A DNA stretch of 47,080 bases from Desulfotalea sp. (GCA_002733995.1 NVXR01000039.1:1-47080), one strand, 5' to 3'. Positions 24,994-34,187 are shown, counted from the stretch's first letter. Notes: generated by a model from the letters alone, not told the origin. A program made the numbers and translations.

Positions 24994-26760
24994 CTATTTT
25001 TTCTTAGATGACAATTCGGGGAAGTCCCAATAAAAATATTCATGGAGCTGCGTTACTTTGCCGCCGCTTTGTTTATCAACTTCCTGCTGGCGTAACTCAA
25101 CTCTACGGATTTTGCCGCTGAGTGTTTTAGGAACGGCAGGCACGAATTCAATAATCCGGGGGATTTTAAATTTAGCGAGGATATTGATCGTGTGTTGGAA
25201 CAGCTCCAGAGCGAGTTCTCGCGATGGCTCCTGACCCTCTTTTAAGATGCAAAAAGCCTTAACGAGTTGGTGCCTTTTTTCATCGGGTACACCAACAATG
25301 GCGGATTCTGCCACAGCCGAATGTTCAAGCAGGGCGCTCTCAACTTCAAATGGTCCAATGCGAAAATCAGCAGACTTGATAACATCGTCACTACGACCAA
25401 CAAACCACCAGTAGCCATCTTGATCTATGGAAGCCCGGTCGCCTGTGTAGTAATAGTTGTCTACAAATACGCCGGCCATCTTTTCCGGGTTACCAATGTA
25501 TTCCGTAAAAAGACCAATTGAGCGCCATTTGTCGAGTTTGACGACTATGTGTCCCGGCTCGTCAGGACTGGTAAGCTCTTTGCCATTATCATCAACGAGG
25601 GCAACATCGTACATAAAAGAGGGTTGGCCAAATGATCCATTTCTCATCTTGCCGTTCATCCATGGATGGTTACCAATCATGGCCGTAGATTCGGTCTGAC
25701 CATAAAAATCGCGGATTTCAGTGCCCGTAAGCTCACTCCAGCGATTGATAACTTCTGGGTTTAAAGGTTCTCCTGCTCCGATTGATTGCCGGAGATTTGA
25801 AAAATCAAATGCAGAGGTGTCCAGATTGATAAACATTCTCCAGGCTGTGGGGGGCGCACAAAATGTTGTTATTTTGTGTTTGGTGATCTGGGTAAGATAT
25901 TTATCGCCATCAAGGACTGTAAAATTAAAGCCCGATGCTGTCGCACCAACGTTGAGAGGTGTGAAAAAGCTGGACCATGCCCATTTTGCCCAGCCAGGGG
26001 CTCCCAGGTTGTGGTGGATGTCGCCGGTTTGCACTCCGGTCATAACAGAGGTGGAGAGGTGGCCTAGGGGATATGAAACGGCAGAATGGCCTACTCGTTT
26101 AGGGAGTCCTGTGGTGCCCGAGGTGAAAAAGCAAAAGAGTAGGTCTCTGGATTTTGTTTGCGCGGGTTTTGCTTCTGGAGATTCTTGGCTGAGCTCAGAA
26201 TAGCTGACCCAACCATCTTTTTTACCGAGAACTATTTTTATTTTGGGGGTGATACCTTTGGTCTTCAGCGCTGCATCAAGGATATCTGTGTAAATTTCGT
26301 CGGCAATGATCGAATCAGCGGCATAGGTCTCAAATCTAAATTCAAGTTCTCTTGTGGTCATTGTTGTGGCCGTAGGCACAGAGACCAGGCCACCTTTAAT
26401 ACAGGCATAACTTGCAAACCATGTTTCAGGTACGATGGGAACCATCATGTACATATTGTCGCCTTGGGCCATGCCTGATTTCCTCAACGCATTTAAGCAC
26501 TGGTTGCCGTTGGCTGCAAATTCTTTATAGGTAAATGATCTGCTCTCGTCGGTGAGGATGTCTGCCCAGATGAGGGCTTTTTTGTCGCCGCGTTCTTTTA
26601 CGTGAAGTTCCTCAAATATTTCTGACGCCCAATTGAAGTACTTTGGGATTTCCATAGTGTTGAGTTTGTCAAAGAAGGTTTTTGCTGCATCCCTTTTACG
26701 GTCATTATCATCCATCATGTTAAGGTCCATTACTTCTCGGTACAGATTGTCCATACTCAT
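24994..26760 (-). CDS. AMP-forming acyl-CoA synthetase (short/medium-chain)
   Basis: A 588-residue ANL-superfamily ligase that activates a carboxylate to its CoA thioester via acyl-AMP. TSGTTGLPKR (residues 213-222) is the P-loop. DFYGQTESTAMIG is the A5 motif, YTGDRASIDQDGYWWFVGRSDDVIK spans A7-A8, and the catalytic lysine is in PKTLSGKIRR. The N-terminus and GAPGWAKWAWSSFFTPLN are like medium-chain and branched-chain acyl-CoA synthetases. Given icmF and the beta-oxidation genes, isobutyrate or butyrate is the likely substrate (inference). It is divergent from the thiolase gene, and the shared promoter region carries two operator-like palindromes. Confidence 0.92.
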   Translation of the reverse strand: MSMDNLYREVMDLNMMDDNDRKRDAAKTFFDKLNTMEIPKYFNWASEIFEELHVKERGDKKALIWADILTDESRSFTYKEFAANGNQCLNALRKSGMAQGDNMYMMVPIVPETWFASYACIKGGLVSVPTATTMTTRELEFRFETYAADSIIADEIYTDILDAALKTKGITPKIKIVLGKKDGWVSYSELSQESPEAKPAQTKSRDLLFCFFTSGTTGLPKRVGHSAVSYPLGHLSTSVMTGVQTGDIHHNLGAPGWAKWAWSSFFTPLNVGATASGFNFTVLDGDKYLTQITKHKITTFCAPPTAWRMFINLDTSAFDFSNLRQSIGAGEPLNPEVINRWSELTGTEIRDFYGQTESTAMIGNHPWMNGKMRNGSFGQPSFMYDVALVDDNGKELTSPDEPGHIVVKLDKWRSIGLFTEYIGNPEKMAGVFVDNYYYTGDRASIDQDGYWWFVGRSDDVIKSADFRIGPFEVESALLEHSAVAESAIVGVPDEKRHQLVKAFCILKEGQEPSRELALELFQHTINILAKFKIPRIIEFVPAVPKTLSGKIRRVELRQQEVDKQSGGKVTQLHEYFYWDFPELSSKKK

Positions 26761-26845
26761 GGGTAACTCCTTACAGTTCAGATTTGAAAATGAAGGCTAG
26801 AAAGCGACTAGCTTACACCGAAGGCAGCAGTAGATAATAAATAAA

Positions 26846-26863
26846 ACTGAGCGCTCGGTCAGT
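26846..26863. promoter_or_regulatory. Candidate TetR operator upstream of the acyl-CoA synthetase
   Basis: ACTGAGCGCTCGGTCAGT has outer inverted arms ACTGA/TCAGT and an inner GAGCGCTC palindrome. A diverged copy is at 27139-27156. It lies about 86 bases before the acs start. Confidence 0.6.
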
Positions 26864-27138
26864 TGCGATGTATGGAGTAGATAATAATTATTTATAATTG
26901 TCAAAGGTTATTTTTAGCCGCCTAGGTATGGATGTTGTATTTGTTAGGATCGTGGTAGGGTGATCCGTTGTCGGTTGTAATTTTAATTTCACTAAAGGTG
27001 CATGTAGAAGTCAGGTGACTAGCGAGCTCAAAGCTGGTATCTCTCCTAATCTACGGCATATTTTTTGTTGTGGCGTCGGCGCTGGAGTAAATGAAAATCG
27101 TTGACAAATCCAACGTCGTCGGTCAACATGGTCGCTTG

Positions 27139-27156
27139 ATTGAGCGCTTGGTCGGT
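27139..27156. promoter_or_regulatory. Candidate TetR operator upstream of thiolase
   Basis: ATTGAGCGCTTGGTCGGT differs from the copy at 26846-26863 at four of 18 positions. It lies about 80 bases before the thiolase ATG, suitable for repressing the plus-strand operon. Confidence 0.55.
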
Positions 27157-27235
27157 TTTTTAGCGGCTTGAAATATTGTCGAGTTATAGTGAGTGCGATA
27201 AAACCCACAATAAGATCTTGAGAGTGAGGCATACA

Positions 27236-28411
27236 ATGAAAAAGGCTGTAATCGTAAGTGCAGTGAGAACTCCCTTTGGAAGTTTTGGTGGTACACTCAG
27301 TAAGATTGGGGCAACTGATCTTGGTGCCCTAGTTATAAAAGAGGCTGTTGTTCGAGCTGGTATAGATAAGACAGAGGTTCATGAATGTATTATGGGCATG
27401 GTGCTGCCCTGTGGCTATGGACAAAATCCTGCTAAACAAGCGGCAATTAAAGCGGAACTGCCCCAGGAAGTAGAGGCTATCACAGTCAATAAGGTATGTG
27501 GTTCAGCTCTTAAATCCGTCATGCTCGCGGCCCAGGCAATACAGTGTGGTGATGCTGATGTCGTGGTCGCAGGTGGCATGGAAAGCATGAGTTCGGCTCC
27601 CTATTATATGGAAAAAGCGAGATGGGGCCAGAGGATGGGGCCTGGGAAGATAGAGGATCACATGGTCCATGACGGTCTTTGGGATGTGGTCAACGATTTT
27701 CATATGGGCATGTCCAATGAGCATATCTGTAAAAAATGGCAGGTAGATAGAGAAGAACAGGATAGATTTGCCGAAGAATCATATAAAAAGGCCAATGCAG
27801 CCGTTTCTGCAGGTGTTTTTGCAGACGAAATAATCCCGGTCCTTATCCCCCAGCGGGGCGGGGATCCCAAAATGTTTGATACCGACGAATGCCCGGTGAA
27901 GACAACGTATGAAAATCTTGCTAAGATGCGTTCTGCCTTTCAAAAAGATGGGGTAGGCACAGCTGGTAATGCGTCTGTCATAAGTGATGGTGCGGCGGCA
28001 GTGGTGGTTATGAGTTACGACAAGGCAGAAGAACTTGGCTGCACGATCATTGCAGAGATTGGAGCCCAGGCCTCAGCCGGTATTGAACTAAAATATGTCC
28101 TTATGGCCCCGATCCTTGCCATCCCGAAGGTGTTAAAAAAACAAGGTATCTCCATAGGAGAGATTGACCTCTTTGAGATAAATGAGGCCTTTAGTGGCAC
28201 ATCTGTGGCGATCAATAAGGTCCTTGAACTTGACACCACAGTGGTCAACGTCAATGGAGGGGCAGTTGCCCTTGGACATCCCATCGGAGCAAGTGGTGGT
28301 CGCTTGCTGGTCTCACTTCTTTATGAGATGGCGAGAAGAGACGTGAAACGAGGACTTGTTTCTCTTTGTCTTGGGGGCGGTGAAGCTGTTGCAATGATTG
28401 TACATCGATAA
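27236..28411 (+). CDS. Acetyl-CoA C-acetyltransferase (thiolase)
   Basis: A 391-residue thiolase that cleaves acetoacetyl-CoA to two acetyl-CoA, or runs in reverse. The start at 27236 (MKKAVIVSAVRTPFGSFGG) fits the family and has a GAGTGAGG site; the longer frame from 27176 adds 20 residues. Cys88 in VNKVCGSALK is the acyl-carrying nucleophile, the histidine is in GGAVALGHPIGASGGR, and the C-terminal CLGGGEAVAM holds the second cysteine. NEAFSGTSVA is also typical. It is the first gene of the plus-strand beta-oxidation operon. Confidence 0.95.
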   Translation: MKKAVIVSAVRTPFGSFGGTLSKIGATDLGALVIKEAVVRAGIDKTEVHECIMGMVLPCGYGQNPAKQAAIKAELPQEVEAITVNKVCGSALKSVMLAAQAIQCGDADVVVAGGMESMSSAPYYMEKARWGQRMGPGKIEDHMVHDGLWDVVNDFHMGMSNEHICKKWQVDREEQDRFAEESYKKANAAVSAGVFADEIIPVLIPQRGGDPKMFDTDECPVKTTYENLAKMRSAFQKDGVGTAGNASVISDGAAAVVVMSYDKAEELGCTIIAEIGAQASAGIELKYVLMAPILAIPKVLKKQGISIGEIDLFEINEAFSGTSVAINKVLELDTTVVNVNGGAVALGHPIGASGGRLLVSLLYEMARRDVKRGLVSLCLGGGEAVAMIVHR

Positions 28412-28487
28412 ACGAGTCAGGCTATGAGTTACCCATACTGAAGTGTCACCAAAAGAGTGACCGCATAACTGAACAGAGGATACTGCG

Positions 28488-29336
28488 ATGGAAGTGAAGA
28501 AATTTGGTGTCATAGGTGCTGGGCAGATGGGGGCTGGTATCGTTCAGGTGGCTGCTGCAAGCGGTCTTGATGTCCTGATGAGCGATATCAAGGACGAATT
28601 TACCGCCAAAGGTCTTGCGACAATAACGACGAATCTAGATAGAAGCGTACAAAAAGAGAGGATAACAGAGGAAGAGCGGGGGGTGATTCTTTCCCGGATA
28701 ACGACGACCACAGACCTTCGCGATATGGCGGGTGTCGATTATGTTGTTGAAGCTGCAGTGGAACGTCAAGACCTTAAATTCCAACTCTTCAAAGATTTAG
28801 ATTCAATTTGTCCAGCCAATGTCATTCTAGGCACTAATACCTCTTCCATTCCCATAGGCCGAATTGCGGCCCAAACGGGGCGACCCGAAAAGGTGATTGG
28901 TTTTCATTTCATGAATCCTGTTCCTGTGATGGAACTTGTGGAAGTTATCCGTGGCCTGGTAACAGATGATGAAACGTTTAGGCTGACCTGGGATCTCTGT
29001 AAAAAGTTTGGTAAGACCCCGGCAGAAGCCGGTGACTACCCAGGCTTTATTGCTAATCGCATTCTTATGCCAATGATAAATGAGGCGATTTTTTGCGTTT
29101 ATCAAAGTGTTGGTAAGCCAGAAGATATCGATACCGTAATGCGCCTTGGTATGAATCATCCGATGGGGCCTCTTGCTCTGGCCGATCTCATAGGTCTTGA
29201 TACCTGTCTTGCTATTCTAGAAACCCTAAACGATGGCTTTAAGGATTCTAAGTACCGTCCGTGCCCACTGTTGCGTAAATATGTAGAAGCCGGATGGCTC
29301 GGCAGAAAAACAGGCAAGGGTTTTTACCAATATTAG
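28488..29336 (+). CDS. hbd: 3-hydroxybutyryl-CoA dehydrogenase
   Basis: A 282-residue NAD(P)-dependent dehydrogenase converting 3-hydroxybutyryl-CoA to acetoacetyl-CoA. The Rossmann motif is GVIGAGQMGAGIVQVA near residue 7. The catalytic His/Glu fall in GFHFMNPVPVMELVEVI, and LADLIGLDTCLAILETL and the C-terminal GWLGRKTGKGFYQY are typical. It is the classic stand-alone Hbd rather than the FadB fusion. It lies 76 bases after thiolase, same strand. Confidence 0.95.
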   Translation: MEVKKFGVIGAGQMGAGIVQVAAASGLDVLMSDIKDEFTAKGLATITTNLDRSVQKERITEEERGVILSRITTTTDLRDMAGVDYVVEAAVERQDLKFQLFKDLDSICPANVILGTNTSSIPIGRIAAQTGRPEKVIGFHFMNPVPVMELVEVIRGLVTDDETFRLTWDLCKKFGKTPAEAGDYPGFIANRILMPMINEAIFCVYQSVGKPEDIDTVMRLGMNHPMGPLALADLIGLDTCLAILETLNDGFKDSKYRPCPLLRKYVEAGWLGRKTGKGFYQY

Positions 29337-29571
29337 TGGCTGAAGCATTGTTTTTTGTGCTCAAAAGACAAGGATGACGGTGCAACAGCATTGTACATAA
29401 TATGTACCTTCGGTCTTCAGAGGTAGTAAGTCCACACTACGAGGTTGCAATTGAACGGAGTTGAAGCACTGTTGGGGCGTTAAAAGATGGTGGTTTTGTG
29501 ACGACACGTATCCAGGCTTACTAGCCGATCTTTTGGGGTGCGTTTAATACAGGTCGATGGGGGGGGGAAGT

Positions 29572-30771
29572 ATGGACGAGTTACACGGTACAATTCCAGG
29601 CACTGAGATTCGGGATCGAATTGTGGGGATTCAAAAGGCACTTGCGGCAAAAGAGATGGCAGGGGCTCTGGTTGTTCAGAAAACCGATCTTTTTTATTTC
29701 AGTGGCACAGGTCAACAGGGGTGGTTGTATATTCCTGTTGCAGGCCAACCTCTCTTGATGATCTTCAAGGATTATGACAGGGCTTGTGCTGAATCGGCAA
29801 TTGAGAATGTCGTATCCCTTGTCAGTGCCAAAAAAATACCAGCCTGTCTTGCCAGTTATGGCCACGCATCTCCCGTGGTTCTTGGCATGGAGCTGGACGT
29901 GTTACCTGTGAATCTCTACCATCAATATCGATCTATCTTTCCTGGGGCAAAAATCGCAGACATATCAACGGAGATCCGTCTGCTCCGTGCTGTTAAATCG
30001 TCCTATGAGATTGAAAAGATTAGGGCCGCTGTTCAACTTTCAGATACGTTGGCCGGGAAGGTAACTGATTTTCTTGTGGCCGGAAAAACTGAAGTTACCT
30101 TGGCCGGGGAGTTGGAGGGATTTGCCCGAGGCCTTGGACATCAGGGTATAGTGCGTATGCGTATGTGGGGGACTGAGCTGTTTTACGGTCACATTATGTC
30201 CGGTGCCGAGGCGGCTGTGCCAAGCTATCTTGCCTCACCTACCGGTGGTCCGGGAGTGAGCGCACTTGTCGGTCAGGGGGCAGGCTATAGGAAGATTAAA
30301 GAAAATGAACCTGTCCTCGTTGACTATGTTTTCGCCCTCGATGGTTACCTGTCTGATCACGCACGAATTTTTTCAATAGGTCATCTTTCCGACGAACTTC
30401 TTGCAGCCCATGGGGCAATGCTTGAAATTCAGGAGGCTGTTAAGGAAGAAGCAAAACCCGGGGTGTTGACCGGGGACTTATATGAATTCATGATCTCACT
30501 TGCCAATGAAAAGGGCTATGCTGATCATTTTATGGGGGTCGGAGACAGGCGCATACGTTTCACTGGCCACGGAGTAGGGCTTGAGCTTGACGAGTTTCCC
30601 TTTATTGCCAAGGGCCAGAAATTGCCACTTGCTGAGGGGATGATTATTGCCCTAGAGCCAAAAACAATCTTTCCTGGCATTGGGGTTGTGGGTATTGAAA
30701 ACACCCATCTGGTGACCGAAAATGGTTTGCAGTCATTCGCGGAGTATCCTGATGGAGTAACGATACTATAA
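29572..30771 (+). CDS. M24-family Xaa-Pro peptidase-like protein
   Basis: A 399-residue protein with a creatinase N-like domain (about 1-150) and a pita-bread M24 domain (about 155-395). All five metal ligands appear present: Asp in VDYVFALDGYLSD (two), His in FTGHGVGLELDEF, Glu in ALEPKTIFPG and Glu in GIENTHLVT. The ATG at 29572 follows a strong G-rich ribosome site; the ATG at 29557 lies within that site. Members cleave X-Pro peptides or hydrolyse small C-N compounds. Why it sits inside a beta-oxidation cluster is unclear. Confidence 0.88.
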   Translation: MDELHGTIPGTEIRDRIVGIQKALAAKEMAGALVVQKTDLFYFSGTGQQGWLYIPVAGQPLLMIFKDYDRACAESAIENVVSLVSAKKIPACLASYGHASPVVLGMELDVLPVNLYHQYRSIFPGAKIADISTEIRLLRAVKSSYEIEKIRAAVQLSDTLAGKVTDFLVAGKTEVTLAGELEGFARGLGHQGIVRMRMWGTELFYGHIMSGAEAAVPSYLASPTGGPGVSALVGQGAGYRKIKENEPVLVDYVFALDGYLSDHARIFSIGHLSDELLAAHGAMLEIQEAVKEEAKPGVLTGDLYEFMISLANEKGYADHFMGVGDRRIRFTGHGVGLELDEFPFIAKGQKLPLAEGMIIALEPKTIFPGIGVVGIENTHLVTENGLQSFAEYPDGVTIL

Positions 30772-30817
30772 GTTAGATTAATCAATGTATGGATTTTTTG
30801 TACTAAAGGAGACGAAG

Positions 30818-31570
30818 ATGTTTTCAGATAGTCAAGATGCAAACGATTTGAGCCACGAAGAAAATGCCAGGTTTATAGTTGATCTTTTCCATAGAATCAC
30901 GATGCATCATGCACTCTGGTTCACCGAGGTGCGGCATCAGATGGGCCAAGAAAAGGCCCTGGAGATGCTTCATGATGCCACTACCAAGAGTTATGGCATT
31001 CAAATGAAACATCTTGCCGGGTTGTTGGGCTTTTCAATGGTGGATGGAGTTCCTTCACCACTCCTTGAAATGGAACCCGAAAAATTGAATGCCCTGAAAA
31101 CACGTATGGCCAAAAATTGGCTGGTGGGTGATGGGGTCTGGTTCCAAACAGTTGAAAAAGAAGAAGGCATGAATGAAGCCAAGCGCTGTAATGATAGCTG
31201 CTGGGCACATTTTTCACCTTTTGAAGCACATTCCATTCGGAATATCTTAAATTTGACTGAACATCCAGGGCTTGAAGGCTTGAAGAAGGCCCTCGGTTTC
31301 AGGGTGTATGCGTGTATTAATTCTCAATCAGTGGTTGAAGAGACCGTTGATAGCTTTGTGTTTCAAATGAATAAATGTCGGGTGCAGGATGCCAGAAAAA
31401 GGAAAGCGTTGCCGGACTATCCTTGTAAATCGGCGGGACTTGTGGAGTACAGCTATTTTGCAAGGGCTATCGATAGTCGCATTCAAACCACATGTATTGG
31501 TTGTCCACCGGATAAGCATCCTGCGGACTGGTACTGTGCCTGGAAGTTCTCACTTAATGAATCACATTAA
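30818..31570 (+). CDS. DUF6125-like cytosolic protein
   Basis: A 250-residue protein from the ATG at 30818, which has an ideal AAGGAG site; a frame from 30785 adds 11 residues. It contains HHALWFTEVRHQMGQEKALE near the start and a cysteine-rich end, TTCIGCPPDKHPADWYCAWKF. This resembles the DUF6125 group of uncharacterised cytosolic proteins of anaerobes; the family call is from memory. There are no membrane segments. The conserved cysteines (CNDSCW, CIGC, WYC) may bind a metal or cluster. It lies between the M24 and enoyl-CoA hydratase genes in the same direction. Confidence 0.65.
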   Translation: MFSDSQDANDLSHEENARFIVDLFHRITMHHALWFTEVRHQMGQEKALEMLHDATTKSYGIQMKHLAGLLGFSMVDGVPSPLLEMEPEKLNALKTRMAKNWLVGDGVWFQTVEKEEGMNEAKRCNDSCWAHFSPFEAHSIRNILNLTEHPGLEGLKKALGFRVYACINSQSVVEETVDSFVFQMNKCRVQDARKRKALPDYPCKSAGLVEYSYFARAIDSRIQTTCIGCPPDKHPADWYCAWKFSLNESH

Positions 31571-31611
31571 CAATCTATTCTAATTAACTAAGTAATGAGG
31601 TTTTATTGCCA

Positions 31612-32385
31612 ATGAATAACGTCATCATAGAAAAAGAAAATCAGATTGCAACGGTAACGATCAACAGACCTGGCTCCCTCAACGCCTTAAATAAAGAGAC
31701 GCTTGAGGAGCTCCTTAGTTGTTTTTTGGACCTGTCACAGGACCTGAGTATTAGGGCTATTATTTTGACCGGCTCAGGTGAAAAAGCTTTTGTAGCCGGT
31801 GCTGATATTTCTTACATGCAACAACTCAGCACCCATGATAGCCGAATTTTTGGTCAACTGGGCCACCGTGTTATGAGAACTGTTGAGAACACACCGCAAC
31901 CGGTAATTGCAGCTATAAATGGTTTTGCCCTAGGAGGCGGCTGTGAGCTTGCTCTTGCCTGTGATATGCGCTTTGCCAGTGAAAACGCGAAATTTGGACA
32001 GCCGGAAGTGAGTCTTGGTGTGGTTCCGGGGTTTGGCGGAACCCAACGTTTACCCAGGTTGATAGGTAAAGGCCTTGCCAGTGAACTTCTGTTTACAGGC
32101 AACATCATTAGCTCAGAAGAAGCATTACGTATAGGCCTTGTAAATCGAGTTTTTCCCCAAAAAGATTTGCTTGCAGGCTGTAGGAAGATAGCCGAGACAA
32201 TCTGTCAAAAGGGGCCTGTTGCTGTACGTTTGTGTAAAGAGGCTGTCAATAATGGCCTTGAGATGGACCTCGCCAGGGGGTGTGTTTATGAGGAAAATCT
32301 TTTTGCCCTCTGTTTTGCAAGTGATGAGCAGCAAGAAGGGATGGCAGCTTTTTTAGAAAAACGTGCACCAAAGTTTGCAAGCTAA
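31612..32385 (+). CDS. crt: Enoyl-CoA hydratase / crotonase
   Basis: A 258-residue crotonase that hydrates crotonyl-CoA to 3-hydroxybutyryl-CoA. Oxyanion-hole segments are AFVAGADISYMQQ and NGFALGGGCELALACD. The two catalytic glutamates fit GGGCELA and GQPEVSLGVVPGFGGTQRLPR. A GAGG site lies 11 bases before this ATG and 5 before an alternative TTG at 31606, so either could be used. It is followed by the acyl-CoA dehydrogenase gene. Confidence 0.94.
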   Translation: MNNVIIEKENQIATVTINRPGSLNALNKETLEELLSCFLDLSQDLSIRAIILTGSGEKAFVAGADISYMQQLSTHDSRIFGQLGHRVMRTVENTPQPVIAAINGFALGGGCELALACDMRFASENAKFGQPEVSLGVVPGFGGTQRLPRLIGKGLASELLFTGNIISSEEALRIGLVNRVFPQKDLLAGCRKIAETICQKGPVAVRLCKEAVNNGLEMDLARGCVYEENLFALCFASDEQQEGMAAFLEKRAPKFAS

Positions 32386-32406
32386 AATGTTATTTACGCC
32401 CATAAT

Positions 32407-32420
32407 TGACAATCGGTCAG
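32407..32420. promoter_or_regulatory. Possible third operator half-site before acyl-CoA dehydrogenase
   Basis: TGACAATCGGTCAG shares the right half (TCGGTCAG) of the palindrome at 26846-26863 and an outer TGA...TCA symmetry. It lies 42 bases before the acyl-CoA dehydrogenase ATG. The match is weak. Confidence 0.3.
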
Positions 32421-32461
32421 CTGGGTCCAGCAACTTTAGATTGATATAAAGGAAAGCCGCG

Positions 32462-33619
32462 ATGAATCTTGACCTCACAGAAGAACAAAAACTCATACAG
32501 GAGACTGCCCGGGAGTTTGCCAGGGTAGAGTTGGAACCCGTTGCTGCTAAGCTGGACAACGGCGGGGATACCGAAATCTTTTATGAGAATCTGAAAAAGT
32601 TGGCAGAGCTTGGATTCATGGGGCTTAATATTAAAGACGAATACGGTGGATCTGAGGCCGGAGTTGTTGCGTTTAGTCTGGCAATGACCGAGTTAGCAAG
32701 GGCGTGTGCCGCAACCGCTGTCACCGTTTCCGTTAATAATATGGTCTGTGAGGTTATTCAGGCTCTGGGAACAGAGGAACAGAAGAAAAAATATATCGAA
32801 AAAATATGCTGCGGAGAGTATGCGGCGGGTGCTTTTGCTTTGACAGAACCGGGGGCTGGCTCGGATCCTGCTGGGATGACGGTAACGGCAGTTCGTGACG
32901 GTGATGAATGGATCTTGAATGGAGCAAAAATATTTATCACAAGTGGGGACTGTGCCGGTGTCTTTGTTGTTTGGGCTGTCACCGATCCTGATGCGCCTAA
33001 GGGTAAGGGTATTAGCATCTTTTTGGTTGAGGCTGGAACTACTGGTCTGATTGTAGGGAAAAAAGAAGACAAAATGGGACAGCACGCATCGGCCACCAAT
33101 GAAATACTTTTTGAGGATTGCAGGATTCCTGCAAGTGCCATCATGGGAAAGCTCAACGATGGTTTTAGGGTGGCTGTAACCGAACTTGCAGGGGGGCGGA
33201 TTGGTATTGGTTCGCTGGCACTAGGTCTTGGCCTTGCTGCAATGGATGCAGCGACACAATACTCTCTTGAACGTAGACAATTTGGTAAGAAAATAAGTGA
33301 TTTCCAGGCAATTCAATGGAAGATTGCAGATATGTATACAGCCCTTGAAGCGGGAAAGTTCTTGCTTATGAATGCCGCGTATCAAAAGGAGATGGGAAGG
33401 CCTTTTTCTAAGGAAGCTTCCATGGCAAAGGTATTTACGACTGAAGCCGCAAATGCAGCATGCTATGAGGCTATGCAAATTTTTGGTGGCTATGGTTATA
33501 CCAATGATTTTCCACTGGAAAGGTATGCAAGGGATGTGAGGATCACCACGATATATGAAGGCACCAGTGAGGTGCAAAGGCTTATAATAGCACGGGAAAT
33601 ACTTAATAAATTTTCTTAA
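32462..33619 (+). CDS. Short-chain acyl-CoA dehydrogenase (butyryl-CoA type)
   Basis: A 385-residue FAD acyl-CoA dehydrogenase converting butyryl-CoA to crotonyl-CoA and passing electrons to ETF, whose genes are not in the window. ALTEPGAGSDPAGM and FITSGDCAGVFVVWA are substrate/FAD elements. The catalytic base is Glu366 in TIYEGTSEVQR, in the position used by short-chain dehydrogenases. QIFGGYGYTNDFPLERYARD is characteristic. An AAAGG site precedes the ATG. It is part of the plus-strand operon, just after crotonase. Confidence 0.95.
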   Translation: MNLDLTEEQKLIQETAREFARVELEPVAAKLDNGGDTEIFYENLKKLAELGFMGLNIKDEYGGSEAGVVAFSLAMTELARACAATAVTVSVNNMVCEVIQALGTEEQKKKYIEKICCGEYAAGAFALTEPGAGSDPAGMTVTAVRDGDEWILNGAKIFITSGDCAGVFVVWAVTDPDAPKGKGISIFLVEAGTTGLIVGKKEDKMGQHASATNEILFEDCRIPASAIMGKLNDGFRVAVTELAGGRIGIGSLALGLGLAAMDAATQYSLERRQFGKKISDFQAIQWKIADMYTALEAGKFLLMNAAYQKEMGRPFSKEASMAKVFTTEAANAACYEAMQIFGGYGYTNDFPLERYARDVRITTIYEGTSEVQRLIIAREILNKFS

Positions 33620-33647
33620 TCCACAGCAGTGGCTACAGGTGACCAGC

Positions 33648-34187
33648 ATGGACGATCCTATCAAGCAAAGAAGAAGTATACGCCGTTTTCAGGATAAAGA
33701 AATTGAATCTGAAAAAAAGGAAAAAATCTTTGAAGCGGCGAGATGGGCTCCTTCCTGGGGCAATTTACAATGCGTGGAACTTGTGGTTGTAGAAGACAAG
33801 GGGATGCAAAAACAGTTAGCCGCTTTACTGGCGCCTAAAAATCCGGCGACCAGATGTGTGGCGCTGGCTCCTGTTGTTGTCGCTCTTTGTGGTATGCCAA
33901 TAAAATCAGGTTATTATCGTGACAAACAGGTGACCCGTTATAGCAGCTGGTTTATGTACGATTTGGGAATAGTGAGTCAAAATATTTGTCTCAAAGCGTG
34001 TGAACTTGGACTAGGAAGTGTCATTGTCGGATCCTTTGATCACCAACAGGCAGAAACATTGCTCAAAATACCTGCGGGTTGTGAGCTGGTGTCTTTGATA
34101 GTTCTTGGTTATCCTGACCATATTCCCCCAACCCCCAAAAGAAAAACTGTTGCAGAATTTGTTCATTATGGCGTTTACGATGGATGA
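33648..34187 (+). CDS. Small nitroreductase-family protein
   Basis: A 179-residue FMN-binding protein of the nitroreductase fold. PIKQRRSIRRFQDKEIE carries the FMN-phosphate-binding RRSIR motif, APSWGNLQ is the usual ribityl-contact loop, and GLGSVIVGSFD and VSLIVLGYPD follow. The ATG at 33648 has an AGGTGA site; the frame from GTG at 33639 adds three residues. It closes the acyl-CoA operon, 28 bases after the dehydrogenase. The substrate is unknown; a role in flavin or redox balance is possible. Confidence 0.88.
   Translation: MDDPIKQRRSIRRFQDKEIESEKKEKIFEAARWAPSWGNLQCVELVVVEDKGMQKQLAALLAPKNPATRCVALAPVVVALCGMPIKSGYYRDKQVTRYSSWFMYDLGIVSQNICLKACELGLGSVIVGSFDHQQAETLLKIPAGCELVSLIVLGYPDHIPPTPKRKTVAEFVHYGVYDG

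Larger units (their letters stand above)
26761..27235. other. Divergent promoter region of the acyl-CoA island
   Basis: 475 bases between the acyl-CoA synthetase (minus) and thiolase (plus) starts. It has two near-identical palindromes, about 86 bases upstream of acs and about 80 upstream of thiolase, listed separately. The rest is AT-rich. No gene was seen. Confidence 0.5.
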
